A stretch of 64,000 nucleotides of DNA from Ulvibacterium sp. (GTDB lineage: Bacteria; Bacteroidota; Bacteroidia; Flavobacteriales; Flavobacteriaceae), in assembly GCF_028285715.1 (NCBI RefSeq), contig NZ_JANQOO010000003.1, positions 124,001 through 188,000 of the forward strand, given 5' to 3'. Each line of letters starts with the position of its first letter. Position 1 is the first letter of the stretch. Below are positions 8,187 through 17,749 of this stretch, piece by piece. A program made the translations under genes and the position numbers. The notes under the pieces are model-generated. The model saw only the letters and a list, made by a program, of their open reading frames with translations. It made no database searches and was not told where the DNA came from.

Positions 8187-10637
8187 ATGGGAGATTCCAA
8201 ATTTTCAAATTTTGACAATATGTCCTTTCATGGAATTGATGAGGACTCTGAGTTGATTCCCTTGTTGACCCCTGAGGACGAGGAAAAAATGAGTAACGAA
8301 GGGTTACCGGAAACCTTACCTATTTTACCTTTACGAAATACCGTACTGTTTCCTGGCGTAGTTATCCCTATTACCGCTGGCAGGGACAAGTCCATTAGTT
8401 TAATTAAGGATGCCAATAATGGGTCTAAAGTTATTGGGGTGGTTTCACAGAAGGATGAGGAAACAGAAAATCCTGACATAGACGATATCAATACCTTGGG
8501 TACCGTTGCGAGAATACTCAGGGTCCTTCAAATGCCGGATGGAAATACTACGGTCATTATACAGGGTAAAAAACGTTTTGAGATAGCTGAGATTCTTACT
8601 AAAAAACCTTATTTGATGGCTACGGTAAGGGAAACAAAGGAAGAACGGCCCGATGAGGACGGACAGGAGTTCCTTGCCATCATAGAATCTATTAAGGATT
8701 TGGCCTTGAGAATAATCAAGGACAATCCCAATATTCCTAGTGAGGCATCTTTTGCAATAAAGAATATTCAGAGTAATTCGTTCCTTATCAATTTTGTATC
8801 CTCCAACCTGAATTTGGATGTAAAGGAAAAGCAAGAGCTTTTGGAAATCGGTAGTTTGCAGGAAAGGGCCTTGGCCACTTTAAAATATATGAACCTGGAA
8901 CTACAACGGCTGGAGCTGAAAAATGATATTCAATCCAAGGTCAGGAACGATATGGACCAGCAACAACGTGAATATTTTCTTCATCAGCAAATGAAGACCA
9001 TCCAGGAAGAATTGGGTGGGGTTTCCTATGATGAAGAGGTGCAGGAGATGCGTACCAAGGCCAAGACCAAAAAATGGGGAAAAAAAGTAAAGGAGCATTT
9101 TGAGAAGGAATTGGGCAAGATGCAACGAATGAACCCCCAAGTTGCGGAATATTCCATCCAAAGAAATTACCTAGATCTTTTCTTGGACCTTCCCTGGAAT
9201 GAATATTCCCAGGATAAATTCGATTTAAAGAGGGCACAGCGGATTTTGGACAGGGACCATTACGGGCTGGAAGATGTGAAGCGAAGAATAATGGAGTATT
9301 TGGCTGTATTGAAGCTTCGTAATGATATGAAATCGCCTATCCTTTGTCTTTATGGACCTCCTGGAGTCGGTAAGACCTCCTTGGGAAAATCGGTTGCCGA
9401 GGCGTTGGGACGGGAGTACGTAAGAATGTCCTTGGGTGGATTGCGGGACGAAGCAGAAATCCGCGGGCATCGCAAGACCTATATTGGTGCTATGCCGGGT
9501 CGCATTGTACAGAGTATTAAGAAAGCAGGAACTTCCAACCCCGTATTTATATTGGATGAGATAGATAAACTCTCCAGCAGTCATCAAGGGGACCCCTCCT
9601 CAGCTATGCTTGAAGTATTAGATCCGGAACAAAACAACGAGTTTCATGATAATTTCCTGGAATTGGGGTATGACCTTTCCAAAGTGATGTTCATTGCCAC
9701 GGCCAATAACTTATCCACTATTCAACCAGCGCTACGGGATAGAATGGAAATTATTAACGTAACGGGGTATACTATAGAGGAAAAGGTAGAAATAGCCAAA
9801 AGACACTTACTTCCCAAACAATTAGAGGAACATGGACTTTCCTCAAAAGATTTAAAAATAGGGAAACGGCAATTGGAAAAGATAGTTGAGGGGTATACCC
9901 GGGAATCCGGGGTTCGTTCCCTGGAAAAACAAATTGCCAAAATGGTCCGCTATGCGGCCAAATCCATTGCTATTGAGGAAGACTACGACGTAAAGGTCAG
10001 TAATGCCGACGTTGAAAAGGTTCTGGGGCCGGCGCGTTTGGAAAGGGACAAATATGAGAACAATGAAGTTGCTGGAGTGGTTACCGGACTTGCCTGGACC
10101 AGTGTTGGAGGAGATATCCTTTTTATAGAATCCATATTGTCCAAAGGAAAAGGCACATTAAATATAACGGGCAATTTGGGGAAGGTAATGAAAGAATCCG
10201 CCACAATTGCCATGGAATATATAAAGTCCAATGCAGAACGGTTTGGGATAGATGCCCAGGTTTTTGATAAATATAATGTACACATCCATGTACCGGAAGG
10301 TGCTACACCAAAGGACGGGCCCAGTGCCGGTATTACTATGCTTACCTCCCTGGTATCCTTGTTTACTCAGAGAAAGGTAAAAAAGAGCTTGGCCATGACC
10401 GGTGAAATTACACTTCGTGGAAAAGTATTGCCAGTGGGTGGCATAAAGGAAAAAATACTGGCCGCCAAGCGCGCAAAAATCAAGGAAATCATTCTTTGCG
10501 AAGACAACAGAAAGGACATTCTGGAAATAAAGCAAGCGTATTTAAAAGGACTTGTGTTCCATTATGTAACCGATATGCATGAAGTTATCGATATTGCCCT
10601 AACGGACAGAAAAGTAAAGAACGCCAAAAAGTTATAG
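8187..10637 (+). CDS. lon: ATP-dependent protease Lon
   Basis: 816 residues. The LON substrate-binding N-domain begins near residue 45 ([14 protein letters not shown]); a coiled helical region precedes the AAA+ module with Walker A GPPGVGKT near residue 390 and Walker B FILDEIDK. The C-terminal proteolytic domain carries the catalytic Ser in PKDGPSAG (about 713) and Lys in GGIKEK (about 755). Lon is a cytoplasmic homohexamer that degrades misfolded and some regulatory proteins. The ATG at 8187 adds about 35 residues before the conserved domain; an in-frame ATG at 8220 is an alternative. The gene is divergent from the sigma operon; a dyad symmetry sits in front of it. Confidence 0.97.
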   Translation: MGDSKFSNFDNMSFHGIDEDSELIPLLTPEDEEKMSNEGLPETLPILPLRNTVLFPGVVIPITAGRDKSISLIKDANNGSKVIGVVSQKDEETENPDIDDINTLGTVARILRVLQMPDGNTTVIIQGKKRFEIAEILTKKPYLMATVRETKEERPDEDGQEFLAIIESIKDLALRIIKDNPNIPSEASFAIKNIQSNSFLINFVSSNLNLDVKEKQELLEIGSLQERALATLKYMNLELQRLELKNDIQSKVRNDMDQQQREYFLHQQMKTIQEELGGVSYDEEVQEMRTKAKTKKWGKKVKEHFEKELGKMQRMNPQVAEYSIQRNYLDLFLDLPWNEYSQDKFDLKRAQRILDRDHYGLEDVKRRIMEYLAVLKLRNDMKSPILCLYGPPGVGKTSLGKSVAEALGREYVRMSLGGLRDEAEIRGHRKTYIGAMPGRIVQSIKKAGTSNPVFILDEIDKLSSSHQGDPSSAMLEVLDPEQNNEFHDNFLELGYDLSKVMFIATANNLSTIQPALRDRMEIINVTGYTIEEKVEIAKRHLLPKQLEEHGLSSKDLKIGKRQLEKIVEGYTRESGVRSLEKQIAKMVRYAAKSIAIEEDYDVKVSNADVEKVLGPARLERDKYENNEVAGVVTGLAWTSVGGDILFIESILSKGKGTLNITGNLGKVMKESATIAMEYIKSNAERFGIDAQVFDKYNVHIHVPEGATPKDGPSAGITMLTSLVSLFTQRKVKKSLAMTGEITLRGKVLPVGGIKEKILAAKRAKIKEIILCEDNRKDILEIKQAYLKGLVFHYVTDMHEVIDIALTDRKVKNAKKL

Positions 10638-10704
10638 TACATTCCAAGAAACATTCCCCTTGGAAATCATCTTAGAACTCTGTAATTCTCCCTATTTTTA
10701 ACCT

Positions 10705-11409
10705 ATGGGAAAAATCACGATCGCCATAGATGGTTACTCGTCCACAGGCAAAAGTACTATCGCAAAACAGTTGGCAAAGTCCCTGGGTTATATATATATA
10801 GATTCAGGAGCCATGTATAGGGCCGTTACGCTGTATGCCCTTACAAATGGGCTTATTGAAGGGCAAATCCATAATAAACAGGCTATCGCGAAATCACTTT
10901 CCAAAATCAGCTTGAAATTTACTTATAACGATACGTTGGGATATTCCGAGATGTATCTTAACGGAACCAATGTAGAGCAGGAAATACGAAGCTTGGAGGT
11001 CTCTAAATATGTGAGCAGGATAGCCGAGATTAAAGAGGTCCGTGAAATGCTGGTCGGCATGCAGCGGGAAATGGGACAAGGAGGCGGGGTCGTCATGGAT
11101 GGCAGGGATATTGGGACCGTGGTTTTTCCCAATGCCGAGCTAAAGGTTTTTATGACCGCATCACCGGAAAAAAGAGCTTACAGAAGATATAAGGAACTTT
11201 TAAATAGGGGAGAACAGGTTACCTATGAACAGGTGCTGAAAAATGTGCAGTCTAGAGATCGCATAGATTCCAGCAGGGAATTTTCACCATTGCGAAAAGC
11301 CGAGGGTGCCATAACCTTTGACAATAGTGATATGGGGTTGCAAGAGCAATTTGAGCGCTTGCACAATTATGTAATGCGCGTATTGGAAAGCAAAAAGGGC
11401 GCTCAATGA
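10705..11409 (+). CDS. cmk: Cytidylate kinase
   Basis: 234 residues, the normal length. The P-loop GYSSTGKST is at residues 10-18, followed by YIDSGAMYRAVTL. The DGRDIGTVVFP segment and RDRIDSSREFSPLRKAEGA are family signatures. It phosphorylates CMP and dCMP to the diphosphates in the cytoplasm. It starts 67 nt after lon and ends in an intrinsic terminator that overlaps its stop codon. It lies near rpsA, a pairing common in bacteria (cmk-rpsA), although here a minus-strand LysM gene separates the two. Confidence 0.96.
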   Translation: MGKITIAIDGYSSTGKSTIAKQLAKSLGYIYIDSGAMYRAVTLYALTNGLIEGQIHNKQAIAKSLSKISLKFTYNDTLGYSEMYLNGTNVEQEIRSLEVSKYVSRIAEIKEVREMLVGMQREMGQGGGVVMDGRDIGTVVFPNAELKVFMTASPEKRAYRRYKELLNRGEQVTYEQVLKNVQSRDRIDSSREFSPLRKAEGAITFDNSDMGLQEQFERLHNYVMRVLESKKGAQ

Positions 11410-11420
11410 GGGCCCTTTTT
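11392..11420. terminator. Bidirectional intrinsic terminator between cmk and LysM gene
   Basis: AAAAAGGGC and GCCCTTTTT form a 9-bp stem around an 11-nt loop that contains the cmk stop codon. A- and T-runs on both sides make it usable from both converging genes. Confidence 0.85.
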
Positions 11421-11435
11421 CTATTATAAAAATAT

Positions 11436-11816
11436 CTAGGCATTGGGAATAACCAAAACCTGATCCGGATGTATCACATCTGGATTGCTCAAGATGTTGG
11501 TATTGGCCTCGAAAATTTGCTTATATTTCATGGCATCACCATAATAATGTTTTGCAATCTTGCTTAGCGATTCCCCGCTTTTGACCACATGTCTATGGTA
11601 AACGGAGTCATCGGCAACGGTAATATTGGCCTTTATGTCGGAAGGATTTTCACCTCCAATTTCCTTTATTTTATCCCACAACAAATCCTTTTCATAAGGT
11701 GTGTTGGCCTCTCCTTTTATCTTGATGACACCTCCTTCCTCGGTGACATTTCCGTCCTTGACACCTAATTGCTCGCCCAAACTTAAAACGGGTTGATACT
11801 TGGCTTTAACGCTCAT
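11436..11816 (-). CDS. LysM domain protein, Kbp/YgaU-like
   Basis: 126 residues without a signal peptide. The N-terminal half resembles a shortened BON domain (VIKIKGEANTPYEKDLLWDKI...). The C-terminal LysM domain at about residues 72-125 has the typical HVVKSGESLSKIAKHYYG start and IHPDQVLVIP end. The BON+LysM order matches Kbp (YgaU) of E. coli, a small cytoplasmic potassium-binding protein. Identity with Kbp is inferred from architecture; a role in peptidoglycan binding would need export, for which no signal is seen. Confidence 0.82.
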   Translation of the reverse strand: MSVKAKYQPVLSLGEQLGVKDGNVTEEGGVIKIKGEANTPYEKDLLWDKIKEIGGENPSDIKANITVADDSVYHRHVVKSGESLSKIAKHYYGDAMKYKQIFEANTNILSNPDVIHPDQVLVIPNA

Positions 11817-11928
11817 AGTTATTCTCTTTTAATGGTTAATATTAATGGTTGAAAGATAACGATTCTTCATCTATTATGATGAAAAAATGCGTAAATACTA
11901 TTTTTACCCAAGGCTCCGCTTCTTGCGA

Positions 11929-11959
11929 TTTGTAAAACCATTTTTAAATTGTACTTTTG
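11929..11959 (+). promoter_or_regulatory. Promoter of rpsA (Bacteroidota -33/-7 type)
   Basis: TTTG at 11929-11932, then 19 nt, then TACTTTTG at 11952-11959: a full match to the TTTG-N19-21-TAnnTTTG consensus of the Bacteroidota primary sigma factor. The predicted start near 11966 gives a leader of about 110 nt before rpsA, long enough for autoregulation by S1, though no specific structure was recognised. Confidence 0.8.
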
Positions 11960-12077
11960 CAGTCCTTTTTTACAAAGAGTCAAGAGGAAAGGGATACGAT
12001 AAAACATACTTATAACTACTTTCGGAGGTATTGTTTAGCTCTTGTAACACTTCGGAATACAAAATTTAAATCAGCAT

Positions 12078-13913
12078 ATGGCTGAAAAAAAAGAAACGGC
12101 CCAAGTAGAGGAGACTACGGAAGCGGTACAGGAAACACAGACTGAAACACAGGTTCAAGATCCCAAGGAATTTCTGGAGAACTTTGATTGGGATAAATAC
12201 GAACAGGGAATAGAACGGGTGGAGGATTCCAAACTTCAGGAATTTGAGGATTTAGTTGCCGAGAATTTCGTGGATACTGCCGATGAGGAAGTAGTTGAAG
12301 GGAAAGTCGTCCATTTAACGGAGCGTGAAGCCATCATTGATATTAACGCAAAATCGGAAGGCGTCATCTCACTCAATGAGTTTCGTTATAATCCACACTT
12401 GAAAATTGGGGATAAAGTTGAAGTACTTATCGATATCCGTGAGGACAAAAGTGGTCAATTGGTCCTTTCCCATAGAAAGGCCAGGACCATTAAGGCCTGG
12501 GAGCGGGTAAATAATGCCCATGACAAGGAAGAAATTGTAAGTGGATTTGTGAAGTGCAGGACCAAAGGCGGTATGATCGTTGATGTCTTCGGAATAGAAG
12601 CTTTCTTGCCTGGGTCGCAAATAGACGTAAAACCAATTCGCGATTATGACCAATATGTGGGAAAAACGATGGAATTCAAAGTGGTTAAGATAAACCATGA
12701 GTTCAAGAACGTAGTAGTTTCCCACAAGGCGTTGATAGAGGCGGATATCGAAGAACAAAAGAAAGAGATCATCAGCCAGTTGGAAAAAGGACAGGTTTTG
12801 GAAGGTGTGGTCAAGAACATTACTTCCTATGGTGTCTTTATAGACCTTGGCGGTGTAGATGGATTGATCCATATCACGGATTTGTCCTGGAGCAGGATTA
12901 ACCACCCCAACGAAGTGGTGGAATTAGATCAAAAGCTAAACGTGGTTATATTGGATTTTGATGAAAATAAATCAAGGATTCAGTTGGGGCTAAAACAATT
13001 GGAGAAGCATCCATGGGATGCCTTGAGTGATGAGATCAAAATCGGCGATAAGGTTAAAGGAAAAGTTGTTGTAATTGCGGATTACGGTGCCTTTATTGAA
13101 GTTGTTGAAGGTGTTGAGGGACTTATTCACGTTTCTGAAATGTCCTGGTCCACGCATTTGCGTTCCGCACAGGATTTTGTAAATGTCGGCGATGAGGTAG
13201 AGGCAGTAGTATTGACCTTGGACAGGGAAGATCGTAAAATGTCCTTGGGCATAAAACAGCTAACTCCAGATCCATGGACCGATATTACTTCCAAGTATCC
13301 GGTCGGTTCCAGGCACAAGGGAATTATTAGGAACTTTACCAATTTTGGAGTGTTTGTAGAATTGGAAGAGGGTATAGATGGATTGATATATATATCCGAT
13401 CTTTCCTGGACCAAGAAAATTAAGCACCCATCGGAATTTGTGACTGTTGGAGATACTATAGAGGTGGAAGTGCTGGAATTGGATGTGGAAGGCCGTAAAC
13501 TTAGTTTGGGCCATAAGCAGACTACTGAAAACCCTTGGGATAAATATGAAAAGGAATTTGCCGAGGGAACAGTTCATAAAGCGACCCTTACAGAAATAGT
13601 GGACAAGGGAGGTACCATTGACTTCAATGAAGATATCACTGCCTTTATTCCACAACGACATATGGAGAAGGAAGATGGGAAGAAATTGAGCAAAGGTGAA
13701 GAGGCCGAATTCAAGATTATTGAGTTCAATAAGGACTTCAAGCGTGTTGTGGCAAGCCATACGGCCATCTTTAAAGAAGAGGAGCGACGAAACGTAAAAG
13801 CTGCTGCCAAAAGGGCTGCTGCCAGTGCTGAGGAATCCAAACCTACCCTTGGTGATGCCAATGAGCAATTGCAGGCTCTAAAGGACAAGATGGAAGCCAA
13901 TAAGAAGAAATAG
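12078..13913 (+). CDS. rpsA: 30S ribosomal protein S1
   Basis: 611 residues, with an acidic, Glu/Thr-rich N-terminal extension (about 45 residues) followed by consecutive S1 RNA-binding repeats. Six can be followed: about 60-130, 148-215, 232-302 (VLEGVVKNITSYGVFIDLGG), 318-390 (GKVVVIADYGAFIEV), 405-475 (GIIRNFTNFGVFVEL) and a weaker one at 490-560. The Lys/Ala-rich tail is typical. S1 binds mRNA on the small subunit and helps initiation on mRNAs lacking a strong ribosome-binding site, which fits this lineage. It has its own strong promoter and terminator. Confidence 0.96.
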   Translation: MAEKKETAQVEETTEAVQETQTETQVQDPKEFLENFDWDKYEQGIERVEDSKLQEFEDLVAENFVDTADEEVVEGKVVHLTEREAIIDINAKSEGVISLNEFRYNPHLKIGDKVEVLIDIREDKSGQLVLSHRKARTIKAWERVNNAHDKEEIVSGFVKCRTKGGMIVDVFGIEAFLPGSQIDVKPIRDYDQYVGKTMEFKVVKINHEFKNVVVSHKALIEADIEEQKKEIISQLEKGQVLEGVVKNITSYGVFIDLGGVDGLIHITDLSWSRINHPNEVVELDQKLNVVILDFDENKSRIQLGLKQLEKHPWDALSDEIKIGDKVKGKVVVIADYGAFIEVVEGVEGLIHVSEMSWSTHLRSAQDFVNVGDEVEAVVLTLDREDRKMSLGIKQLTPDPWTDITSKYPVGSRHKGIIRNFTNFGVFVELEEGIDGLIYISDLSWTKKIKHPSEFVTVGDTIEVEVLELDVEGRKLSLGHKQTTENPWDKYEKEFAEGTVHKATLTEIVDKGGTIDFNEDITAFIPQRHMEKEDGKKLSKGEEAEFKIIEFNKDFKRVVASHTAIFKEEERRNVKAAAKRAAASAEESKPTLGDANEQLQALKDKMEANKKK

Positions 13914-13955
13914 GTTTTCATTATAATGTAATGTTCCGTTAAGGTGGAAATAGGG

Positions 13956-13985
13956 AGCCCCGACATTTTAGGTCGGGGCTTTTTT
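13956..13985 (+). terminator. Intrinsic terminator of rpsA
   Basis: AGCCCCGAC / GTCGGGGCT, a 9-bp GC-rich stem with a 7-nt loop, followed by TTTTT, 42 nt after the rpsA stop. Confidence 0.9.
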
Positions 13986-14167
13986 GTGCGAAAAGGGACC
14001 GTTTTTGGCTTAAATGCATTACTTGTAGAAATCCCGTGGCTTCCGATATCGAATTCTTCCTTTGGGAACAGTTCAAATTCAGAAAATTTCCAATTTCAGT
14101 CTGAAATACGCCTATAGGGTTCCAATAGGTATTTGTTCAATCCGTCCGTATTTTAAAGAGAAATCCC

Positions 14168-14175
14168 TATTTTTG
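14168..14175 (+). promoter_or_regulatory. -7 element of the pyrR operon promoter
   Basis: TATTTTTG matches TAnnTTTG and lies 27 nt before the pyrR ATG. No TTTG is found at the expected -33 distance. If used, the leader is only about 20 nt, leaving no room for a PyrR-type attenuator. Confidence 0.45.
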
Positions 14176-14202
14176 TCCTTCCAAGGGTAGACGGTCTAAT
14201 AC

Positions 14203-14742
14203 ATGAGCCAAAAAGTACTACTTTCCTCAAAAGAAATTAATATCATTCTCCATCGTTTGGCTTGCCAACTTCTTGAAAATCATTTGGATTTTAAGGACAC
14301 CGTTCTAATCGGTCTTCAGCCCAGGGGTATTTTTGTGGCCCAAAGACTAAAAAAAATACTCCAATCGGAATATAGCGTAAAGAAGATAGATCTTGGTTTG
14401 CTTGATATCACTTTCTACAGGGACGACTTTAGAAGGGGAGACAAACCCTTGGAAGCCAGTAAAACCAGAATAGATTTCTTGGTGGAGGACAAAAAGATTG
14501 TATTTATTGACGATGTATTGTACACCGGTAGAAGTATTAGGGCGGCACTTACAGCGATTCAGTCCTTTGGCCGACCCCGGGAAATAGAGCTGCTTACACT
14601 TATTGATCGTCGATTTAGCAGGCATTTGCCCATACAGCCTAATTATAGAGGCAGACAGGTTGATGCCATAAATAATGAAAAGGTAAAGGTTATGTGGGAA
14701 GAGAATGAGGGAGAAGACGTAATTTATTTGATAAATAAATAA
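14203..14742 (+). CDS. pyrR: Bifunctional PyrR: pyrimidine operon regulator / uracil phosphoribosyltransferase
   Basis: 179 residues, normal length. The PRPP-binding loop IVFIDDVLYTGRSIRA is at about residues 103-118, and GLQPRGIFVAQRL near residue 38 matches the PyrR N-terminal signature. Family members bind pyr mRNA leaders in a UMP-dependent way in Gram-positive bacteria and also make UMP from uracil and PRPP. It leads an operon with pyrB (2-nt gap), a STAS-like gene and rnz. No attenuator-like leader is seen before it, so the RNA-binding role is not supported here; the phosphoribosyltransferase role remains possible. Confidence 0.93.
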   Translation: MSQKVLLSSKEINIILHRLACQLLENHLDFKDTVLIGLQPRGIFVAQRLKKILQSEYSVKKIDLGLLDITFYRDDFRRGDKPLEASKTRIDFLVEDKKIVFIDDVLYTGRSIRAALTAIQSFGRPREIELLTLIDRRFSRHLPIQPNYRGRQVDAINNEKVKVMWEENEGEDVIYLINK

Positions 14743-14744
14743 GA

Positions 14745-15674
14745 ATGAGTGAATTAAGTGTAAAGCACTTATTGGGAATAAAATATCTGCAAGAGAAGGA
14801 TATCCAACTCATTTTTGAGACTGCCGACCATTTTAAGGAAGTCATAAACCGATCGATCAAAAAAGTACCCTCTCTTAGGGATATAACCATAGCCAACATT
14901 TTTTTCGAAAACAGTACCCGTACAAAATTGTCCTTTGAGCTGGCGGAAAAACGACTTTCCGCAGATGTCATTAATTTTTCCGCGGGGCAGTCATCGGTAA
15001 AAAAAGGTGAAACTTTGATCGATACCGTAAACAATATCCTCTCCATGAAGGTGGATATGGTAGTGATGCGGCACCCCAATCCAGGAGCGGGAATCTTTTT
15101 GGCCAAACATGTCAACGCCTCAATAATCAATGCAGGTGATGGGGCACATGAGCATCCTACCCAAGCCCTATTGGATTCGTATTCCATCAGGGAAAAACTC
15201 GGTGATGTGGCGAACAAAAAAGTGGTTATTGTTGGGGATATCTTGCATTCCAGGGTGGCCCTGTCCAACATATTTGCCTTAAAACTTCAAGGGGCCGAGG
15301 TGAAAGTATGCGGTCCGAGAACCTTATTGCCCAAGTATGTGGAATCTTTGGGGGTAGAGGTTGAAACCGATTTGAGAAAAGCCCTAAATTGGTGTGATGT
15401 TGCCAATATGTTGCGTATTCAGAATGAACGATTGGACATCAGCTATTTTCCTACCACCAGGGAATACACCCAACAGTATGGAGTGAACAGCAGGTTGTTG
15501 GATAGTCTGAACAAAAAAATTGTAATCATGCACCCCGGGCCTATCAATAGAGGTGTTGAGATTACCAGTGACGTGGCCGATTCCGGACAATCCATCATAT
15601 TGGACCAAGTGGAAAATGGCGTAGCAATACGTATGGCCGTTATTTATCTGCTGGCCTCAAAAATAAAGCAGTAA
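14745..15674 (+). CDS. pyrB: Aspartate carbamoyltransferase catalytic subunit
   Basis: 309 residues. The carbamoyl-phosphate loop NSTRT is at residues 56-60, the HPTQALLD segment near 137, and the C-terminal HPGPINRGVEI signature is present. It catalyses the first committed step of pyrimidine synthesis, carbamoyl phosphate plus aspartate to carbamoyl aspartate, in the cytoplasm. No pyrI regulatory-subunit gene is next to it, so the enzyme probably works as catalytic trimers alone. It is the second gene of the pyrR operon. Confidence 0.96.
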   Translation: MSELSVKHLLGIKYLQEKDIQLIFETADHFKEVINRSIKKVPSLRDITIANIFFENSTRTKLSFELAEKRLSADVINFSAGQSSVKKGETLIDTVNNILSMKVDMVVMRHPNPGAGIFLAKHVNASIINAGDGAHEHPTQALLDSYSIREKLGDVANKKVVIVGDILHSRVALSNIFALKLQGAEVKVCGPRTLLPKYVESLGVEVETDLRKALNWCDVANMLRIQNERLDISYFPTTREYTQQYGVNSRLLDSLNKKIVIMHPGPINRGVEITSDVADSGQSIILDQVENGVAIRMAVIYLLASKIKQ

Positions 15675-15677
15675 GCC

Positions 15678-16010
15678 ATGATTTTCGATAGGGAAGGAAA
15701 CATCACTTTGGTCTATCAGGAAAATATCTCCTTAAAGAGCTTTTTGGAGAACTTGACAAAGTCTTATCAAAAAATCAAAAATGATAATATCATAATCAAC
15801 CTTTTTTCGTTTTCGGAATTAACCTCCGGGGAAGTTTTGGAATTTTTGGAACTTTCCAACACGCATAGGGCCTCTAAAAAATCCTTTGTATTGGTAACGA
15901 ACCAAGTGTCCTACGATGAGGTACCCGATGAAATATGTTTGGTGCCAACACTTCAGGAAGCATATGATATCGTTGAAATGGAAGAAATTGAAAGGGATCT
16001 GGATTTATAG
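15678..16010 (+). CDS. STAS-like small protein upstream of rnz
   Basis: 110 residues, acidic. Alternating strands and helices (MIFDREGNITLVYQE..., IIINLFSFSELTSGEVLEFLEL, SFVLVTNQVSYDEV) and an end with PTLQEAYDIVEMEEIERDL suggest a STAS-like alpha/beta fold. It is squeezed between pyrB (3-nt gap) and rnz (3-nt gap). No catalytic motif is visible and no function is assigned. Its close linkage to rnz suggests a conserved pair; some databases may carry the name 'ribonuclease Z' over to it wrongly. Confidence 0.8.
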   Translation: MIFDREGNITLVYQENISLKSFLENLTKSYQKIKNDNIIINLFSFSELTSGEVLEFLELSNTHRASKKSFVLVTNQVSYDEVPDEICLVPTLQEAYDIVEMEEIERDLDL

Positions 16011-16013
16011 CAA

Positions 16014-16925
16014 ATGGCCATACGACTTTCAATTTTAGGTTGTTATGCGGCTACCCCAAGGACGCTCACCAACCCTACCTCACAGGTATTGGAAATCAAA
16101 GGCCACATGTTTTTGATAGATTGTGGTGAGGGGACCCAAGTTCAGTTAAGGAAGAATAAGATAAAATTCTCAAGGATCAACCATATATTTATCTCCCACC
16201 TGCATGGAGACCATTTTTTTGGACTCCCCGGACTAATTTCGACATTTCGGCTTTTGGGAAGGGACAAGGAAATGCACATCTACGGCCCAAAAGGAATAAA
16301 GGAAGCCATTACCCTTTTATTGAAACTTGGAGATTCGTGGACCAATTACCACTTGATTTTCCATGAGCTTACCGCCAGGGAACGTACTGTGCTATTTGAG
16401 GACGATAAGGTTAGTGTAGAAACTATTCCATTGAACCACCGGGTGTATACCAATGGATTCCTGTTCAGGGAAAAGCCATCGGAACGAAAACTGAATATTG
16501 ATGCCGTAAGGGCCCATAACATTGATAAGGCCTATTTTCGAAACATTAAAAAGGGTAAGGATGTACAGTTGGATGATGGAAGGGTTATTCCGAACGGGAT
16601 GCTCACGCTAGATCCACCAAAACCCATGAGTTATGCATATTGCGGTGATACCCGGTTTAAGCCGGATATAGTAGACCAAATAATCGGTGTGGACATCTTA
16701 TACCATGAGGCTACTTTTTTGGAAACGGAAAAGCACCTATGCGCCAAAACAAAGCACGCCACTGCCAAAGAGGCGGCAACCATTGCCCGGATGGCCAAGG
16801 TAGGCACCCTTATTTTAGGGCATTACTCCACGCGGTACCGTTCCATTGACGCCTTTAAGGTTGAGGCAGAAGAGATTTTTGGAAATGTGGAACTTGCGGA
16901 CGATGGGAAAATCTTTGAATTTTAA
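16014..16925 (+). CDS. rnz: Ribonuclease Z (tRNA 3' endonuclease)
   Basis: 303 residues, the short ELAC1/RNase Z form. The metallo-beta-lactamase motif SHLHGDHFFG is at about residues 61-70, with further zinc ligands in GDT (about 211), and HATAKEAATIA and LGHYSTRY near the C-terminus. It cuts tRNA precursors after the discriminator base. This is relevant here, since neither tRNA gene in this window encodes its CCA end. It is the last gene of the pyrR operon. Confidence 0.96.
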   Translation: MAIRLSILGCYAATPRTLTNPTSQVLEIKGHMFLIDCGEGTQVQLRKNKIKFSRINHIFISHLHGDHFFGLPGLISTFRLLGRDKEMHIYGPKGIKEAITLLLKLGDSWTNYHLIFHELTARERTVLFEDDKVSVETIPLNHRVYTNGFLFREKPSERKLNIDAVRAHNIDKAYFRNIKKGKDVQLDDGRVIPNGMLTLDPPKPMSYAYCGDTRFKPDIVDQIIGVDILYHEATFLETEKHLCAKTKHATAKEAATIARMAKVGTLILGHYSTRYRSIDAFKVEAEEIFGNVELADDGKIFEF

Positions 16926-17032
16926 TTTTCATGCCCTTGTTTCTCAAACTCCCTATTTGAAATATCCCAATACATCTTTTCAAGAGTCCCATCTTTTTAA
17001 GAACTTTACCTAGCTTTTTAACAATTACCGAA

Positions 17033-17680
17033 ATGCAAAACGATTTAGGGAGTTATAGGAGGTCATACGAAAAGAGTACCCTAATAGAGGAGAATATCTC
17101 TGATAATCCCATGGAACTTTTTCAAAAGTGGTTTTATGAGGTTGAGGCATCTGAAGGTATAGATGAACCCAATGCCATGACGCTTTCAACTATGGGATTG
17201 GATGGGTTTCCGAAAAATAGGGTGGTTCTCCTTAAAAAATTTACTTTCGAAGGGTTTATTTTTTATACGAACTATGAAAGTGAAAAAGGTAAGGCCATTA
17301 CCGAAAACCCTAATGTATGTCTTTCATTCTTTTGGCCTGTTATGGAGCGCCAGGTTATAATAAAGGGAAGTGCAGAGAAAATAGCAGAGAATTTATCCGA
17401 TGGATATTTTGAATCCAGACCGGAAGGCAGTAAATTAGGAGCAATAGTATCAGACCAAAGCAGTGTTATCCCTTCTCGTGAGTTCTTGGAGGTTAAGTTA
17501 AAGGAACTGGAGAAAAAGTACGAAGGCAGGGATATTGAAAGACCCGATTATTGGGGAGGGTACATTGTAAAACCTTCATCTATCGAATTTTGGCAGGGTA
17601 GGCCCAATCGTTTGCATGACCGCATCCTATATACACTTCAAGAAGATTTTGACTGGAGAATAGAGCGCTTGGCCCCCTAA
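17033..17680 (+). CDS. pdxH: Pyridoxamine 5'-phosphate oxidase
   Basis: 215 residues, normal length. Signatures include PNAMTLSTMGLDGFPKNRVVLLK (split-barrel FMN site), QSSVIPSRE near residue 145, and the C-terminal FWQGRPNRLHDR with the Arg/His pair that binds PLP. It oxidises pyridoxine- and pyridoxamine 5'-phosphate to PLP using FMN and oxygen. It stands alone between the pyrR operon and the sixA-ppk pair. Confidence 0.96.
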   Translation: MQNDLGSYRRSYEKSTLIEENISDNPMELFQKWFYEVEASEGIDEPNAMTLSTMGLDGFPKNRVVLLKKFTFEGFIFYTNYESEKGKAITENPNVCLSFFWPVMERQVIIKGSAEKIAENLSDGYFESRPEGSKLGAIVSDQSSVIPSREFLEVKLKELEKKYEGRDIERPDYWGGYIVKPSSIEFWQGRPNRLHDRILYTLQEDFDWRIERLAP

Positions 17681-17749
17681 AACCCTAATGTATTGAGTTC
17701 TTTTAATTTCGGTTGCCGTACCTTTAAATGCAAATTAAGTTTAGGTTAA

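Noticed and set aside
10642-10665. Hairpin TTCCAAG / CTTGGAA between lon and cmk as a terminator
   Set aside because: No T-run follows and the gap is short; the two genes may be read through.
12369-12905. A 178-codon minus-strand frame within rpsA
   Set aside because: Antisense shadow of the S1 repeats without any protein feature.
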